A stretch of 64,000 nt of DNA from DASUSH01 sp963785155 (GTDB taxonomy: Bacteria; Actinomycetota; Thermoleophilia; Solirubrobacterales; 70-9): positions 3,617-67,616 of the forward strand of contig CAWAUB010000010.1 in the NCBI GenBank assembly GCA_963785155.1. The letters run 5' to 3'. Shown here in pieces: positions 28,354 through 36,951 of this stretch; the stretch's first letter is position 1; each line of letters starts with the position of its first letter. The position numbers and the translations under genes were made by a program. A model generated the notes under the pieces. That model had not been told where the DNA came from. It searched no databases and was given only the letters and a program-made list of their open reading frames with translations.

Positions 28354-29553
28354 ATGCCCAGTGTCAACGGTGCGTATACGAGTGCCGACCCCAATCATCC
28401 GCTGCACCGCCTGACGCCCGAGCAGATCGACGAGATCGGCGAGGCCTTCCAGGCGATCGGCGACGAGGTGCGGGCCGACCTCGGCGCGCGCGATGCCGAC
28501 TACATCCGCAGCATCGTCCAGTTCCATCGCCGTCTCGCCGCCCTGTCCCGGATCGTGCTGATGGCCTCGCGCTATCCGCCGGCGTGGATTCTCGGAACGG
28601 CCGGCCTGGGCACGGCGAAGATCCTCGAGAACATGGAGATCGGGCACAACATCCTCCACGGGCAGTGGGACTGGATGAACGACCCGAACATCCACTCCTC
28701 TACCTGGGACTGGGACACCACCTCGACCTCGGCAGCGTGGAAGCACTCGCACAACTACCTCCATCACACCTACACGAACGTCGTCGGCAAGGACAAGGAC
28801 GTCGGCTACGAGGTCATGCGCGTCGATCCGAAGCAGAGGTGGGAGCCACGCTTCCTCGCCCAGCCGCTGGTCAACGTGTTCCTGATGCTCTTCTTCGAGT
28901 GGGGCGTCGCCGTCCACGACATCGACATCGAGGCGATCCGCGCCGGGACCAAGGACAAGAAGCAGCTGCGCCGCGAGCTCAAGGAGTTCGGCCAGAAGGC
29001 GGGCCGCCAGATCCTCAAGGACTACGTGATGTTCCCGGCGCTCAGCGGCCGCAAGGGGTTCAAGCGGACGCTCCAGGCGAACCTGGCCGCGAACTTCATC
29101 CGCAACATCTGGTCGAACGCGATCATCTTCTGCGGGCACTTCCCCGACCAGGCCTACACGTTCACCGAGGAGGAGGCCGCCGACGAGAGCCGCGGTGCCT
29201 GGTACGTCCGCCAGCTGATCGGCGCCGCGAACATCGAGGGCAACGACACGTTCCACCTGATGAGCGGCAACCTCAGCTACCAGGTCGAGCACCACCTCTA
29301 CCCGGACATGCCGAGCTCCCGCTACAAGGAGATCGCGCCGCAGGTCAAGGAGATCTGCGAGCGCTACGAGCTGCCCTACAACACGGGCCCGTTCTTCCAG
29401 CAGTGGCTGATGGTCCAGCGAACGATCCTGCGGCTCGCGTTCCCCGGCGGCTCGACGCGCCCGAAGGCGCCCCCGTATGTCGAGCCGCCGGCCGTCGAGG
29501 ATCCGGGGCCGGTGGTGGCCAGCGCCCAGGGCCCGATTCCGGCGTTCCCGTAG
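28354..29553 (+). CDS. Membrane fatty acid desaturase (DesA3-like)
   Basis: A diiron acyl desaturase of 399 residues that would put a double bond in a long-chain acyl-CoA. The three histidine boxes are present: GHNILHGQ, HSHNYLHHTYTN and QVEHHLYPDMP. Hydrophobic segments (IVLMASRYPPAWILGTAGLG, LVNVFLMLFFEWGVAV, NFIRNIWSNAIIFCGHF) give the membrane part. The C-terminus is Pro-rich. Electrons would come from the upstream reductase. The gene converges with the double-SDR gene at 29578, which is also a lipid enzyme. Confidence 0.92.
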   Translation: MPSVNGAYTSADPNHPLHRLTPEQIDEIGEAFQAIGDEVRADLGARDADYIRSIVQFHRRLAALSRIVLMASRYPPAWILGTAGLGTAKILENMEIGHNILHGQWDWMNDPNIHSSTWDWDTTSTSAAWKHSHNYLHHTYTNVVGKDKDVGYEVMRVDPKQRWEPRFLAQPLVNVFLMLFFEWGVAVHDIDIEAIRAGTKDKKQLRRELKEFGQKAGRQILKDYVMFPALSGRKGFKRTLQANLAANFIRNIWSNAIIFCGHFPDQAYTFTEEEAADESRGAWYVRQLIGAANIEGNDTFHLMSGNLSYQVEHHLYPDMPSSRYKEIAPQVKEICERYELPYNTGPFFQQWLMVQRTILRLAFPGGSTRPKAPPYVEPPAVEDPGPVVASAQGPIPAFP

Positions 29554-29577
29554 GCGGGTCGAACCCGAGTCTGGGGC

Positions 29578-31602
29578 CTACCAGTGCACGCCGCGCATCA
29601 GGTATGCGAACGCGACGCCCTCCGAGGAGACGTCCTCCTCCTTGCGCTCCTCCTTCGCCCCATCCTCGCCCGCAGGTAGCGCCTTCTGCTTCCCCTTCGC
29701 CGCGCTCGAGTCCGGGAAGAGCTTGTAGCCCTGGTTGAGGATCGCGTCGGACATCTTCGGCGCGAGTGAGTAGAGGACCTCGCCGAAGGTCCCGAGGCGA
29801 GTCGCGATCTTCTTCGGCTTGTAGATGATCGCCCGCGAGACCATGTCCGCGGCCTCCTGCGGCGAGGAGGTCGGGAACGCGTCGTACATCTTCGTCGGCG
29901 CGATCATCGGCGTCCGCACGAGCGGCATGTGGATCGTCGTGATGTTGATCCCGTCGTCGATCACCTCCGAGCCGATGCAGCGGCTGAACGCGTCGAGCGC
30001 CGCCTTCGAGGCGACGTATGCCGAGAACCTCGGGGTGTTCGTCTGGACCCCGATCGAGCTGATGTTGATGATGTGCCCAGACTTCCGCTCGCGCATCACC
30101 GGCAGGATCTTCATGATCAGCCTCAGCGCCCCGAAGTAGTTGAGCTGCATCGTCCGCTCGTAGTCGTGGAAGCGGTCGTAGGAGAGCGCGACCGAGCGCC
30201 GGATCGAGCGGCCCGCGTTGTTGACGAGGATGTCGACGTGCCCGTGCTCCGCGAGCACCTCGTCCGCCATCCGGTCGATGTCCTCGAGGTCGGAGAGGTC
30301 GCAGCGATGGATGTGCGCCTCCCCTCCTCGTTCCTCGATCTCCTGCTTGGTCTCCTCGAGCTTCTCCGGGGTGCGGGCGACGAGCAGCGCCTTTCCGCCT
30401 GCGATGGCGATGTCGAGCGCCGCCGCCTTCCCGATCCCCGACGAGGCGCCGGTGATCATCACCGTCTTGCCGGTGACCGCGCCGGCGAGCGAGCGGTCCT
30501 TGAACAGGTCCGGGTCGAGGTTGCGCTCGTAGTAGTCCCAGAGCTTCGGCGCGTAGGTCTCGAGCGGCGGGACGTCGATGCCGGTGCCCTCGAGCGCCGC
30601 CTGCGCCTCGCGGCAATCGAAGTCGGTCGGATAGTTGATGTAGGTGAGGACCGAGCGCGGGATCCCGAGATCGCCGAGCACCGTGTCCGAGATCCGCTTT
30701 ACCGGCGGCAGCATCATCATCCCGCTGCGCACCGCGTCGGGGACGATCGCGAACATCTTCGGGTCCAGGCGCATGCCCATCTGGGGCGCGTGCGCGGCGC
30801 GGGCGAAGATGTTGATCACCTGTCCCGCCGTCTTCGGGTTCGGGTCGACGAGGTGGAACGCCTGCCCGTCGAGGCCGTCGAGGTGGGCGATGTGGTCCAT
30901 CGCCTTGGCGACGAAGTCGACCGGGACGATGTTGATGTTCTTGCCCTCGATCCCGATCGTGGGCATCCATGGCGGCAGGGCGTTGCGCAGCCGCTGGATC
31001 AGCTTGAAGAAGTAATAGGGGCCGTCGATCTTGTCCATCTCGCCGGTCTCGGAGTGGCCGACGACGATCCCCGGCCGGTAGACGCGCCAGGGCCGGGTGC
31101 ACTCGTTGCGGACGACCGCCTCCGAGTCGTGCTTGGTGCGGAAGTAGGGATTGGTGTCGAGATCCTGGGCCTCGTCGAACATCGACTCGTGGAACGTCCC
31201 CTTGAAGAGGCCGGCGGCGGCGATCGAGCTGACCATGTGCACGCGCCCGGCCTCGACCGCCTCGGCGAGCTCGACCATGTGCCTGGTGCCCTCGATGTTG
31301 GCGACCTTCTGCGACTCCTCGTCGGCGGTCATGTCGTAGATCGCCGCGAGGTGGAACATGTGGTCGACCTCGCCCTTGAGCTTGTCGAGGTCCTCGTCGG
31401 AGACTCCGAGCAGCGGCTGGGAGAGGTCGCCGATGACCGGCACGATCCGGCCGTCCTCCGCGCCCCAGCGGTTGATCAGCTCCTCGAGGCGGCCACGCGA
31501 GCCCTCCCGCACGAGCACGTAGATCGTCCCGTCGCGTTCGAGCAGCTGCTCGACCAGGTTCCTGCCGATGAATCCCGTTGCGCCGGTGACGAAATAGGCC
31601 AC
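29578..31602 (-). CDS. Two-domain SDR, fatty acyl-CoA reductase-like (AcrA1 type)
   Basis: A 674-residue fusion of two short-chain dehydrogenase domains. The N-terminal extended SDR (MAYFVTGATGFIGRNLVEQLL, FHLAAIYD, VSSIAAAGLFKG, YFRTKHDSE) is of the male-sterility/acyl reductase type. The C-terminal classical SDR (VMITGASSGIGKAAAL, LVNNAGRSIRRS, INISSIGVQ, YVASKAALDAFS) has the catalytic Ser, Tyr and Lys. The same arrangement occurs in mycobacterial AcrA1, which is linked to fatty aldehyde or wax lipid formation. A charged tail of about 40 residues ends the protein. A structured repeat (31626-31656) lies in its upstream region. Confidence 0.85.
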   Translation of the reverse strand: MAYFVTGATGFIGRNLVEQLLERDGTIYVLVREGSRGRLEELINRWGAEDGRIVPVIGDLSQPLLGVSDEDLDKLKGEVDHMFHLAAIYDMTADEESQKVANIEGTRHMVELAEAVEAGRVHMVSSIAAAGLFKGTFHESMFDEAQDLDTNPYFRTKHDSEAVVRNECTRPWRVYRPGIVVGHSETGEMDKIDGPYYFFKLIQRLRNALPPWMPTIGIEGKNINIVPVDFVAKAMDHIAHLDGLDGQAFHLVDPNPKTAGQVINIFARAAHAPQMGMRLDPKMFAIVPDAVRSGMMMLPPVKRISDTVLGDLGIPRSVLTYINYPTDFDCREAQAALEGTGIDVPPLETYAPKLWDYYERNLDPDLFKDRSLAGAVTGKTVMITGASSGIGKAAALDIAIAGGKALLVARTPEKLEETKQEIEERGGEAHIHRCDLSDLEDIDRMADEVLAEHGHVDILVNNAGRSIRRSVALSYDRFHDYERTMQLNYFGALRLIMKILPVMRERKSGHIINISSIGVQTNTPRFSAYVASKAALDAFSRCIGSEVIDDGINITTIHMPLVRTPMIAPTKMYDAFPTSSPQEAADMVSRAIIYKPKKIATRLGTFGEVLYSLAPKMSDAILNQGYKLFPDSSAAKGKQKALPAGEDGAKEERKEEDVSSEGVAFAYLMRGVHW

Positions 31603-31625
31603 GCTCTCTCCTCCTAAGTAATTAC

Positions 31626-31656
31626 GCCGAATCCTCCGCTTCGCGTCCGGTTCGGC
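31626..31656. repeat. Short structured repeat, copy 2 (intergenic)
   Basis: The 19-nt core lies here on the minus strand at 31632-31650, flanked by GCCGAA and TTCGGC, which pair with each other over six bases. Core and arms are almost identical to copy 4 at 55895. The position is upstream of the double-SDR gene, and the element could form a hairpin in its leader. Confidence 0.75.
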
Positions 31657-31717
31657 TCGATCTCATCTGCATGAGATTCCGCTTTTAGCCCTGCGGCGTG
31701 ACCCTACACTCCGAGCG

Positions 31718-32095
31718 ATGGCCCTTCACCTCGACCCGGGCGAGCTGGAGCCACACCGCGAGGAGCGGACGGAGCTCCTCCCCGGCGCCGAGGAGAAGCG
31801 GAAGCTCACGCGCACCTGGCAGGTCGGAGGCGGCACCTTCGCCTGCCCCGCGTGCGATCTACCCGTTCACTTCGAGGGCTCACTCGAGCTGGGCGCCGCG
31901 CTCGCCTGCCCTTACTGCGACCGCGCCGCTCCGGCCCGCGACTTCCTCACCCTCACCGACGAGCCGCGGCCGGCACGGGTTCAGGTGACGGCGACGATCG
32001 GCTCAGGCGTCTTCGAGCAGGGCCAGCGCGATCGCCCCGCCCGCCGCGGCGGCGCCGGCGATGGCCATCACGAAGGCGCGGCCGCTCAGCGGTAG
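31718..32095 (+). CDS. Small zinc-ribbon protein, 3' end uncertain
   Basis: ATG 31718 encodes a short acidic N-terminus and then FACPACDLPVHFEGS with a partner ACPYCDRAAPARDF. These two CxxC pairs would bind one zinc ion. The frame stays open to 32095, but the last 30 residues are Arg/Gly-rich and overlap the opposite membrane-protein gene by 93 bases. A base change near 31985 would end it at TGA shortly after RPARV. The true protein is therefore probably about 90 residues. The function is unknown. Confidence 0.5.
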   Translation: MALHLDPGELEPHREERTELLPGAEEKRKLTRTWQVGGGTFACPACDLPVHFEGSLELGAALACPYCDRAAPARDFLTLTDEPRPARVQVTATIGSGVFEQGQRDRPARRGGAGDGHHEGAAAQR

Positions 32096-32380
32096 GTCGT
32101 CCCCCGCCGCGGCGGTGGCGCCGAAGTCGACGACGTCGGCGAGGACGGCGGCGGCGAGCCAGGGCCGCAGCGCCTGGGTGTCGCCCATCGAGCGCAGGGT
32201 CCCGGCGGCGATCACGAGGTCGCGGCCGCCCAGCGCGCGCCCGATGACGTGATTCGAGGTGCGCCGCGCCTCCTTCGGGCCGATCCACGGGCCGAGCAGG
32301 CGCGCGGGGTCGACGATCGCCCCGATCCCGATCGCCGCACGGCCGATTGCATTGCCGAGGATGAGGGGCTTCGCGTCCAC
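32003..32380 (-). CDS. Small membrane protein of unknown function
   Basis: GTG at 32380 gives a 125-residue hydrophobic protein: AKPLILGNAIGRAAIGIGAIV, DLVIAAGTLRS, PWLAAAVLADVVDFGATAAAG, AFVMAIAGAAAAGGAIALALL. It has about four short helices and a Gly/Arg loop with RTSNHVIGRALGGRD. Proteins of this layout are common in actinobacteria as orphan membrane proteins. It is divergent from the lipoyl-domain gene at 32417, with 36 bases between them. Confidence 0.6.
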   Translation of the reverse strand: MDAKPLILGNAIGRAAIGIGAIVDPARLLGPWIGPKEARRTSNHVIGRALGGRDLVIAAGTLRSMGDTQALRPWLAAAVLADVVDFGATAAAGDDLPLSGRAFVMAIAGAAAAGGAIALALLEDA

Positions 32381-32416
32381 CGCTGGCGATCGTATGCAAA
32401 TAGACTCGACAGGGGA

Positions 32417-32734
32417 ATGGCGAGCACGACCACGGTCGACATCGAGATGCCCCAGATGGGGGAATCGGTGACCGAGGGCACCGTCCTCGAATGGCACAAG
32501 AACGAGGGCGATTTCGTCGAGGAGGGCGAGACCATCGTCGAGGTCTCGACGGACAAGGTCGACGCCGAGGTGCCGGCCCCCACGAGCGGAACGATCGCCA
32601 AGGTGCTGAAGCAGCCCGACGACGTCGTGAAGGTGGGCGAGGTGCTGGCCCAGCTCGAGCCGGGCGAAAATGGAGCCCAGCCCTCCGCGGACCCGGCCGC
32701 CCCCGGACGCGAAGCGGAGGAGGCGGACGCCTGA
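32417..32734 (+). CDS. Lipoyl domain 1 of the 2-oxoglutarate dehydrogenase E2 (N-terminal piece)
   Basis: ATG 32417 after AGGGGA starts STTTVDIEMPQMGESVTEG and continues to VEVSTDKVDAEVPAPTSG, in which the Lys of TDKVDAE is the lipoylation site. The frame ends at 32734 just after a structured repeat (32697-32726). If the 20 nt made of one C plus the core are left out, the frame runs on into an acidic linker (GGRLIEGGGEGDQDLGDDDVDG). It is probably the N-terminus of one E2-E1 polypeptide that continues through 32898 and 33286, now split over three frames. Confidence 0.75.
   Translation: MASTTTVDIEMPQMGESVTEGTVLEWHKNEGDFVEEGETIVEVSTDKVDAEVPAPTSGTIAKVLKQPDDVVKVGEVLAQLEPGENGAQPSADPAAPGREAEEADA
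32697..32726. repeat. Short structured repeat, copy 3 (in the lipoyl linker)
   Basis: The core at 32703-32721 is flanked by CCGCC and GGCGG, which pair with each other, with one unpaired C as in copy 1. Removing C plus core (20 nt) joins the first lipoyl domain in frame to the following acidic linker. This supports insertion of the element into a coding linker. Confidence 0.75.
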
Positions 32735-32804
32735 TCGAAGGCGGCGGCGAGGGCGACCAGGACCTCGGCGACGACGACGTCGACGGTCCGACGAGCCCGC
32801 AGCC

Positions 32805-32866
32805 GGGGTCTGACCCGAGCCCGGACGGAAGCGTCGGAGCCCGCGGAGGCGCAGGGGTCTGACCCC
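32805..32866. repeat. 62-nt repeat bounded by GGGGTCTGACCC palindromes, copy A
   Basis: Starts with GGGGTCTGACCC (32805-32816), has an inner CGTCGGAGCCCGCGG block and ends with GGGGTCTGACCCC (32854-32866). Copy B at 33144-33204 has the same order of blocks. The two copies lie on either side of the second lipoyl domain, in its linkers. Confidence 0.65.
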
Positions 32867-32897
32867 ATCAGTCGAAGCCGAGTCCGCCCAGCTGACG

Positions 32898-33110
32898 ATG
32901 CCTGAAATGGGCGAATCGGTCACCGAGGGCACCGTCCTCGAGTGGCATAAGCAGGAGGGCGAGAGCTTCGCCGAGGGCGACACGCTGGTCGAGGTCTCGA
33001 CCGACAAGGTCGACGCCGAGGTGCCCGCGCCGGGCGACGGCACCCTGACCAAGATCCTCAAGCAGCCCGACGAGATCGTGAAGGTGGGCGAGGCGCTGGC
33101 CGACCTGTAG
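32898..33110 (+). CDS. Lipoyl domain 2 of the 2-oxoglutarate dehydrogenase E2 (middle piece)
   Basis: A second complete lipoyl domain: AQLTMPEMGESVTEGTVLEW, ending DEIVKVGEALADL, with VEVSTDKVDAEVPAPGDG carrying the lipoyl-lysine. It is very similar to domain 1 and probably arose by duplication. It is in a third frame and stops at TAG 33108-33110. Removing one T there would continue it as LSLGASAGGEPSAGSEPEP into the E3-binding region. ATG 32898 has no ribosome site, so it is unlikely to be translated as a separate protein. Confidence 0.7.
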   Translation: MPEMGESVTEGTVLEWHKQEGESFAEGDTLVEVSTDKVDAEVPAPGDGTLTKILKQPDEIVKVGEALADL

Positions 33111-33143
33111 CCTGGGAGCGAGCGCGGGAGGAGAACCGAGCGC

Positions 33144-33204
33144 GGGGTCTGAGCCCGAGCCCAGCGGCAACGCCGGAGCCCGCGGCGAACAGGGGTCTGA
33201 CCCC
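33144..33204. repeat. 61-nt repeat bounded by GGGGTCTGA-CCC palindromes, copy B
   Basis: Begins GGGGTCTGAGCCC, carries a block CGCCGGAGCCCGCGG close to that of copy A, and ends GGGGTCTGACCCC (33192-33204). In the downstream frame it encodes GSEPEPSGNAGARGEQGSDP. The palindromic ends resemble REP-type intergenic elements. A linker duplication is the alternative explanation. Confidence 0.65.
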
Positions 33205-33285
33205 ACAGTCGCCACCCCAACCGGCGACGCCGACGGCAAGGCCTCCCCCGTAGCCCGTCGCGTAGCGGCGGCGAAGGGCGTCGAC

Positions 33286-36200
33286 TTGACTTCCGTCCGG
33301 GGCACCGGGATCGGCGGCAAGATCACCCGCGACGACGTGCTGATGGCCGCCGGTGGCGGCAACGGAGCCGCTCCCTCCGCCGCGCCGGCGCCGCCGGCCG
33401 AGGCCGAAACGAAGGTCCTACGCGGGCCCGCCGGGATGCTCGCGCAGGCGATGAACGAGAGCCGCGAGATGCCCACGGCCACCTCGTTCCGCACCCTTCC
33501 GGTCGACGTCCTCGATGCGAAGCGCAAGGCGCTGAACGGCGTCCTGAAGGACCGGGGCATGAAGCTGTCCTTCACCCACCTGATCGCCTGGGCGATCGTC
33601 CGCGCGGCGGCCGAGGACCACCCGTCGATGGCCCGCACCTACGCCGAGGAGGGCGGCAAGCCGGTCCTCGTCGACCACGGCCAGGTCAACCTGGGGATCG
33701 CCGTCGACGTCGAGCGCAAGGGCGAGCGCAGCCTGATGGTGCCCTGCATCAAGGGAGCGGACGGCGGCGGCTTCGACAGCTTCCACGCGATGTACGAGGA
33801 GCTGATCACCAAGACCCGAGAGAACAAGCTGACCGCGGACGACTTCCAGGGCACCAACATCACCCTGACCAACCCGGGCGGGATCGGCACGATCGCCTCG
33901 GTGCCGCGGCTGATGAAGGGTCAGGGCACGATCGTCGCGACCGGCTCGATCGCGCTGCCGGTCGAGTGGACGCACGCGCCTCCGGAGAAGACCAAGTCGC
34001 TCGGAATCTCGAAGGTGATGACGATGACGTCCACCTACGACCACCGGATCATCCAGGGCGCCGAATCCGGCGCGTTCTTGCGCCGGATCGAGCAGCTCCT
34101 GCTCGGCGAGGACTCCTTCTACGAGTCGGTCGCCGAGGACCTCGAGGTCAGCACCAACATCGTCAGCAAGGCTCACCCCGCCTCCGCCTCCGCCCCGCCG
34201 ATGCCCGCCGCGGCCGCCGCCGCGCCATCCGCGGTCACCACCGCAAAGCCCGACGAAGAGCTGCTGCAGGCGGTGCAGGCGGCGACCTCCTTGCTCAAGG
34301 CCTACCGCACTCACGGCCACCTCGCCGCGCGGCTCGACCCGCTCGGCTCCGAGCCGAAGGGCGACCCGGCGATCCAGCCGGAGAACCTCAACCTGACCCC
34401 CGAGCTGATGGCCGACATCCCGGCCCACATCCTCCGCATCGGCGTCCAGGGCGAGACGCTGCTCGACGCGCTGCCGCGGATGCAGAGCGTCTACTGCGAC
34501 ACCGCCGGCTACCAATTCGAGCACCTGTCATCACACCAGCAGCGGGTCTGGCTGCGCGAGATGATCGAGACCGCGTCGCACCGCAAGGCGCTCACATCCG
34601 ACGAGAAGCGCCAGCTCCTGCATCGCCTGATCGACGTCTTCCAGTTCGAGCGCTTCATCCAGAAGGCCTACCTGGGGCAGAAGATGTTCTCGATCGAGGG
34701 CCTCGACGCGACGGTGCCGATGCTCGACGAGGTCGCGACGATCGGCCAGCGCGACGGCGCGCGCGAGATCGTCCTCGGCATGGCCCATCGCGGCCGGCTC
34801 AGCGTCCTCGCCCACAACTTCGGCCGCTCGGTCGAGTCGATCTTCGCCGAGTTCGAGGGCGCGAAGGCGATCGACACGGTGAAGGCGGCGACCGCGATGC
34901 CACACGGCGGCACGGGCGACGTCAAGTACCACCACGGGGCCGAGGGGATGTTCGACACCCGCGACGGCGAGCAGATCAAGATGCGCCTCTACCCGAACCC
35001 GAGCCACCTCGAGTTCGTCGACCCGGTCGTCGAGGGCGGCACGCGCGCCGACCAGACCGGTCACTCGGGGCCGAAGCTCCATCACAACCCCGAGTCGGTC
35101 GTCCCGGTGCTCCTGCATGGCGACGCCGCCTTCCCCGGCCAGGGCGTCGTCGCCGAGACGCTGAACCTGCAGGCGCTCGACGGCTACTCGACCGGCGGCA
35201 CGATCCACATCATCCAGAACAACCAGGTGGGCTTCACGACGAACCCGACTGAGAGCCGGTCGACCCCCTACGCCGCCGACATGGCGAAGGGCTTCAACGT
35301 CCCGATCATCCACGTCAACGCCGACGACGTGGAGGCCTGCATCGGCGCGATCCGGCTCGCGATGGCCTACCGCAAGGAATGGGGGCGCGACGTCGTCATC
35401 GACCTGATCGGCTACCGCCGCTACGGACACAACGAATCCGACGAGCCCGCCTACACGCAGCCGAAGATGGCTGGGGCGATCAAGGAGCACGCGCCCGTCT
35501 CCGAGCTCTACGCGGAGAAGATGGTCAAGGAGGGCGTCGTCACCGTCGAGGACGTCGACACCGAGGCGAAGGAGCGCCGCGAAGACCTCTCGAGCCGGCT
35601 CAAGGACCTGAGGGCGAAGATCGAGCTCGGTGAGTACGAGGACCCGAGCTCGACCGCGGTCGGCACCGGCGAGCTCGACCGCTCGAAGAGCCCCGAGGTC
35701 GAGACGGCGGTCAAGGAGAAGCGCCTTCGCTCCCTCAACGAAGAGCTGCTCCAGGTTCCGGAGAGCTTCTCGATCCACCGCAAGCTGCGCAAGCCGCTGC
35801 TCCGCCGCGACGATCTACTCGAGAACGGGCCGATCGAGTTCGGCCACGCCGAGGCGCTCGCCTTCGCGACGCTCCTCACGGAGGGGACCCACATCCGCCT
35901 GACCGGCCAGGACTCCGAGCGCGGCACCTTCTCCCACCGCCACCTGACCCTGCACGACGAGAAGACGGGGCTCGAGTACTCGCCGATCCAGAACCTCTCC
36001 GGCGCCCTCGCCCCGTTCGAGCTCTACAACAGCCCGCTCTCGGAGATCGCCTGCCTGGGCTTCGAGTACGGCTACGCCGCCGCCTCACCGGAGAGCCTGA
36101 TCCTCTGGGAGGCGCAATTCGGCGACTTCGCCAACGCGGCGCAGGTGATCATCGACAGCTTCATCGTCTCCGGCGAGGCGAAGTGGGGCCAGATGACGCG

Positions 36201-36864
36201 GCTCACCCTGCTCCTCCCGCACGGCTACGAGGGCTCCGGCCCCGAGCACTCGAGCGCCCGCATCGAGCGCTTCCTCGCCCTCGGTGCCGAGGGCAACATC
36301 CGCATCGCCAACCCGACCACCGCGGCCCAGTACTTCCACCTGCTCCGCCGCCAGGCGCGGATCGCGAAGGCGCGGCCCCTGATCGTCTTCACCCCGAAGG
36401 GCCTGCTGCGGCTCGAAGCCGCGGCGTCGAAGCTCTCGGACCTGACCGAGGGCAGCTTCCAGTTCGTCATCGACGACCCGCGCGCCGAGGGCCGCCACGA
36501 GGAGATCGAGCGCCTCGTGCTGTGCTCGGGCAAGGTCTATTACGACATCGACGCGAGCGAGAACCGCGAGAAGGCGAAGACGACCGCGGTCGCCCGGGTC
36601 GAGCTGCTCTACCCGTTCGCCCGCAGCGAGCTGACCGAGCTGATCGGCAGCTACCCCAACCTGAAGCAGGTGGTCTGGGCCCAGGAGGAACCGCAGAACA
36701 TGGGCCCGTACAAGGTCCTCTCGCGGCGGATCGAGAAGCTCGTCCCCAAGGGCACCGAGTTCCGTTACATCGGCCGCCCGCAGCGCGCGGCGCCCTCCGA
36801 GGGCTACCCCGCGGCGCACCGCAACGAACAGACGCGCATCGTCCTCACGGCCCTTCAGGGCTGA
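33286..36864 (+). CDS. kgd: Multifunctional 2-oxoglutarate dehydrogenase, E2-E1 fusion (KGD type)
   Basis: A protein of about 1190 residues joining the E2 acyltransferase and the thiamine diphosphate E1 of the 2-oxoglutarate dehydrogenase complex, as in actinobacterial KGD/OdhA. The frame is open from before 33200 and encodes the E3-binding helix (ASPVARRVAAAKGVDLTSVRGTG). TTG 33286 is only the first canonical start in it. The E2 core has FTHLIAWAIVRAA and STYDHRIIQGAESGAFLRRIEQLL. The E1 has VFQFERFIQKAYLGQK, GMAHRGRLSVLAHNF, YHHGAEGMF, HLEFVDPVVEG, HGDAAFPGQGVVAETLN, IDLIGYRRYGHNESDEPA, TGQDSERGTFSHRH and WEAQFGDFANAAQVIIDSF. Two lipoyl domains lie directly upstream in other frames. Confidence 0.92.
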   Translation: MTSVRGTGIGGKITRDDVLMAAGGGNGAAPSAAPAPPAEAETKVLRGPAGMLAQAMNESREMPTATSFRTLPVDVLDAKRKALNGVLKDRGMKLSFTHLIAWAIVRAAAEDHPSMARTYAEEGGKPVLVDHGQVNLGIAVDVERKGERSLMVPCIKGADGGGFDSFHAMYEELITKTRENKLTADDFQGTNITLTNPGGIGTIASVPRLMKGQGTIVATGSIALPVEWTHAPPEKTKSLGISKVMTMTSTYDHRIIQGAESGAFLRRIEQLLLGEDSFYESVAEDLEVSTNIVSKAHPASASAPPMPAAAAAAPSAVTTAKPDEELLQAVQAATSLLKAYRTHGHLAARLDPLGSEPKGDPAIQPENLNLTPELMADIPAHILRIGVQGETLLDALPRMQSVYCDTAGYQFEHLSSHQQRVWLREMIETASHRKALTSDEKRQLLHRLIDVFQFERFIQKAYLGQKMFSIEGLDATVPMLDEVATIGQRDGAREIVLGMAHRGRLSVLAHNFGRSVESIFAEFEGAKAIDTVKAATAMPHGGTGDVKYHHGAEGMFDTRDGEQIKMRLYPNPSHLEFVDPVVEGGTRADQTGHSGPKLHHNPESVVPVLLHGDAAFPGQGVVAETLNLQALDGYSTGGTIHIIQNNQVGFTTNPTESRSTPYAADMAKGFNVPIIHVNADDVEACIGAIRLAMAYRKEWGRDVVIDLIGYRRYGHNESDEPAYTQPKMAGAIKEHAPVSELYAEKMVKEGVVTVEDVDTEAKERREDLSSRLKDLRAKIELGEYEDPSSTAVGTGELDRSKSPEVETAVKEKRLRSLNEELLQVPESFSIHRKLRKPLLRRDDLLENGPIEFGHAEALAFATLLTEGTHIRLTGQDSERGTFSHRHLTLHDEKTGLEYSPIQNLSGALAPFELYNSPLSEIACLGFEYGYAAASPESLILWEAQFGDFANAAQVIIDSFIVSGEAKWGQMTRLTLLLPHGYEGSGPEHSSARIERFLALGAEGNIRIANPTTAAQYFHLLRRQARIAKARPLIVFTPKGLLRLEAAASKLSDLTEGSFQFVIDDPRAEGRHEEIERLVLCSGKVYYDIDASENREKAKTTAVARVELLYPFARSELTELIGSYPNLKQVVWAQEEPQNMGPYKVLSRRIEKLVPKGTEFRYIGRPQRAAPSEGYPAAHRNEQTRIVLTALQG

Positions 36865-36951
36865 CGCAACTCGCGGGCTTTCCGCCCCGCAAGTCCGGCC
36901 ACACCGCGACGTATAGTCGCAAGCGGTGTTTCTAGCGCCGAAGAGCGCGAT

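Noticed and set aside
32805..33204. GGGGTCTGACCCC palindromes taken as transcription terminators
   Set aside because: They have no T-run, occur in pairs inside a coding region, and show a repeated inner block.
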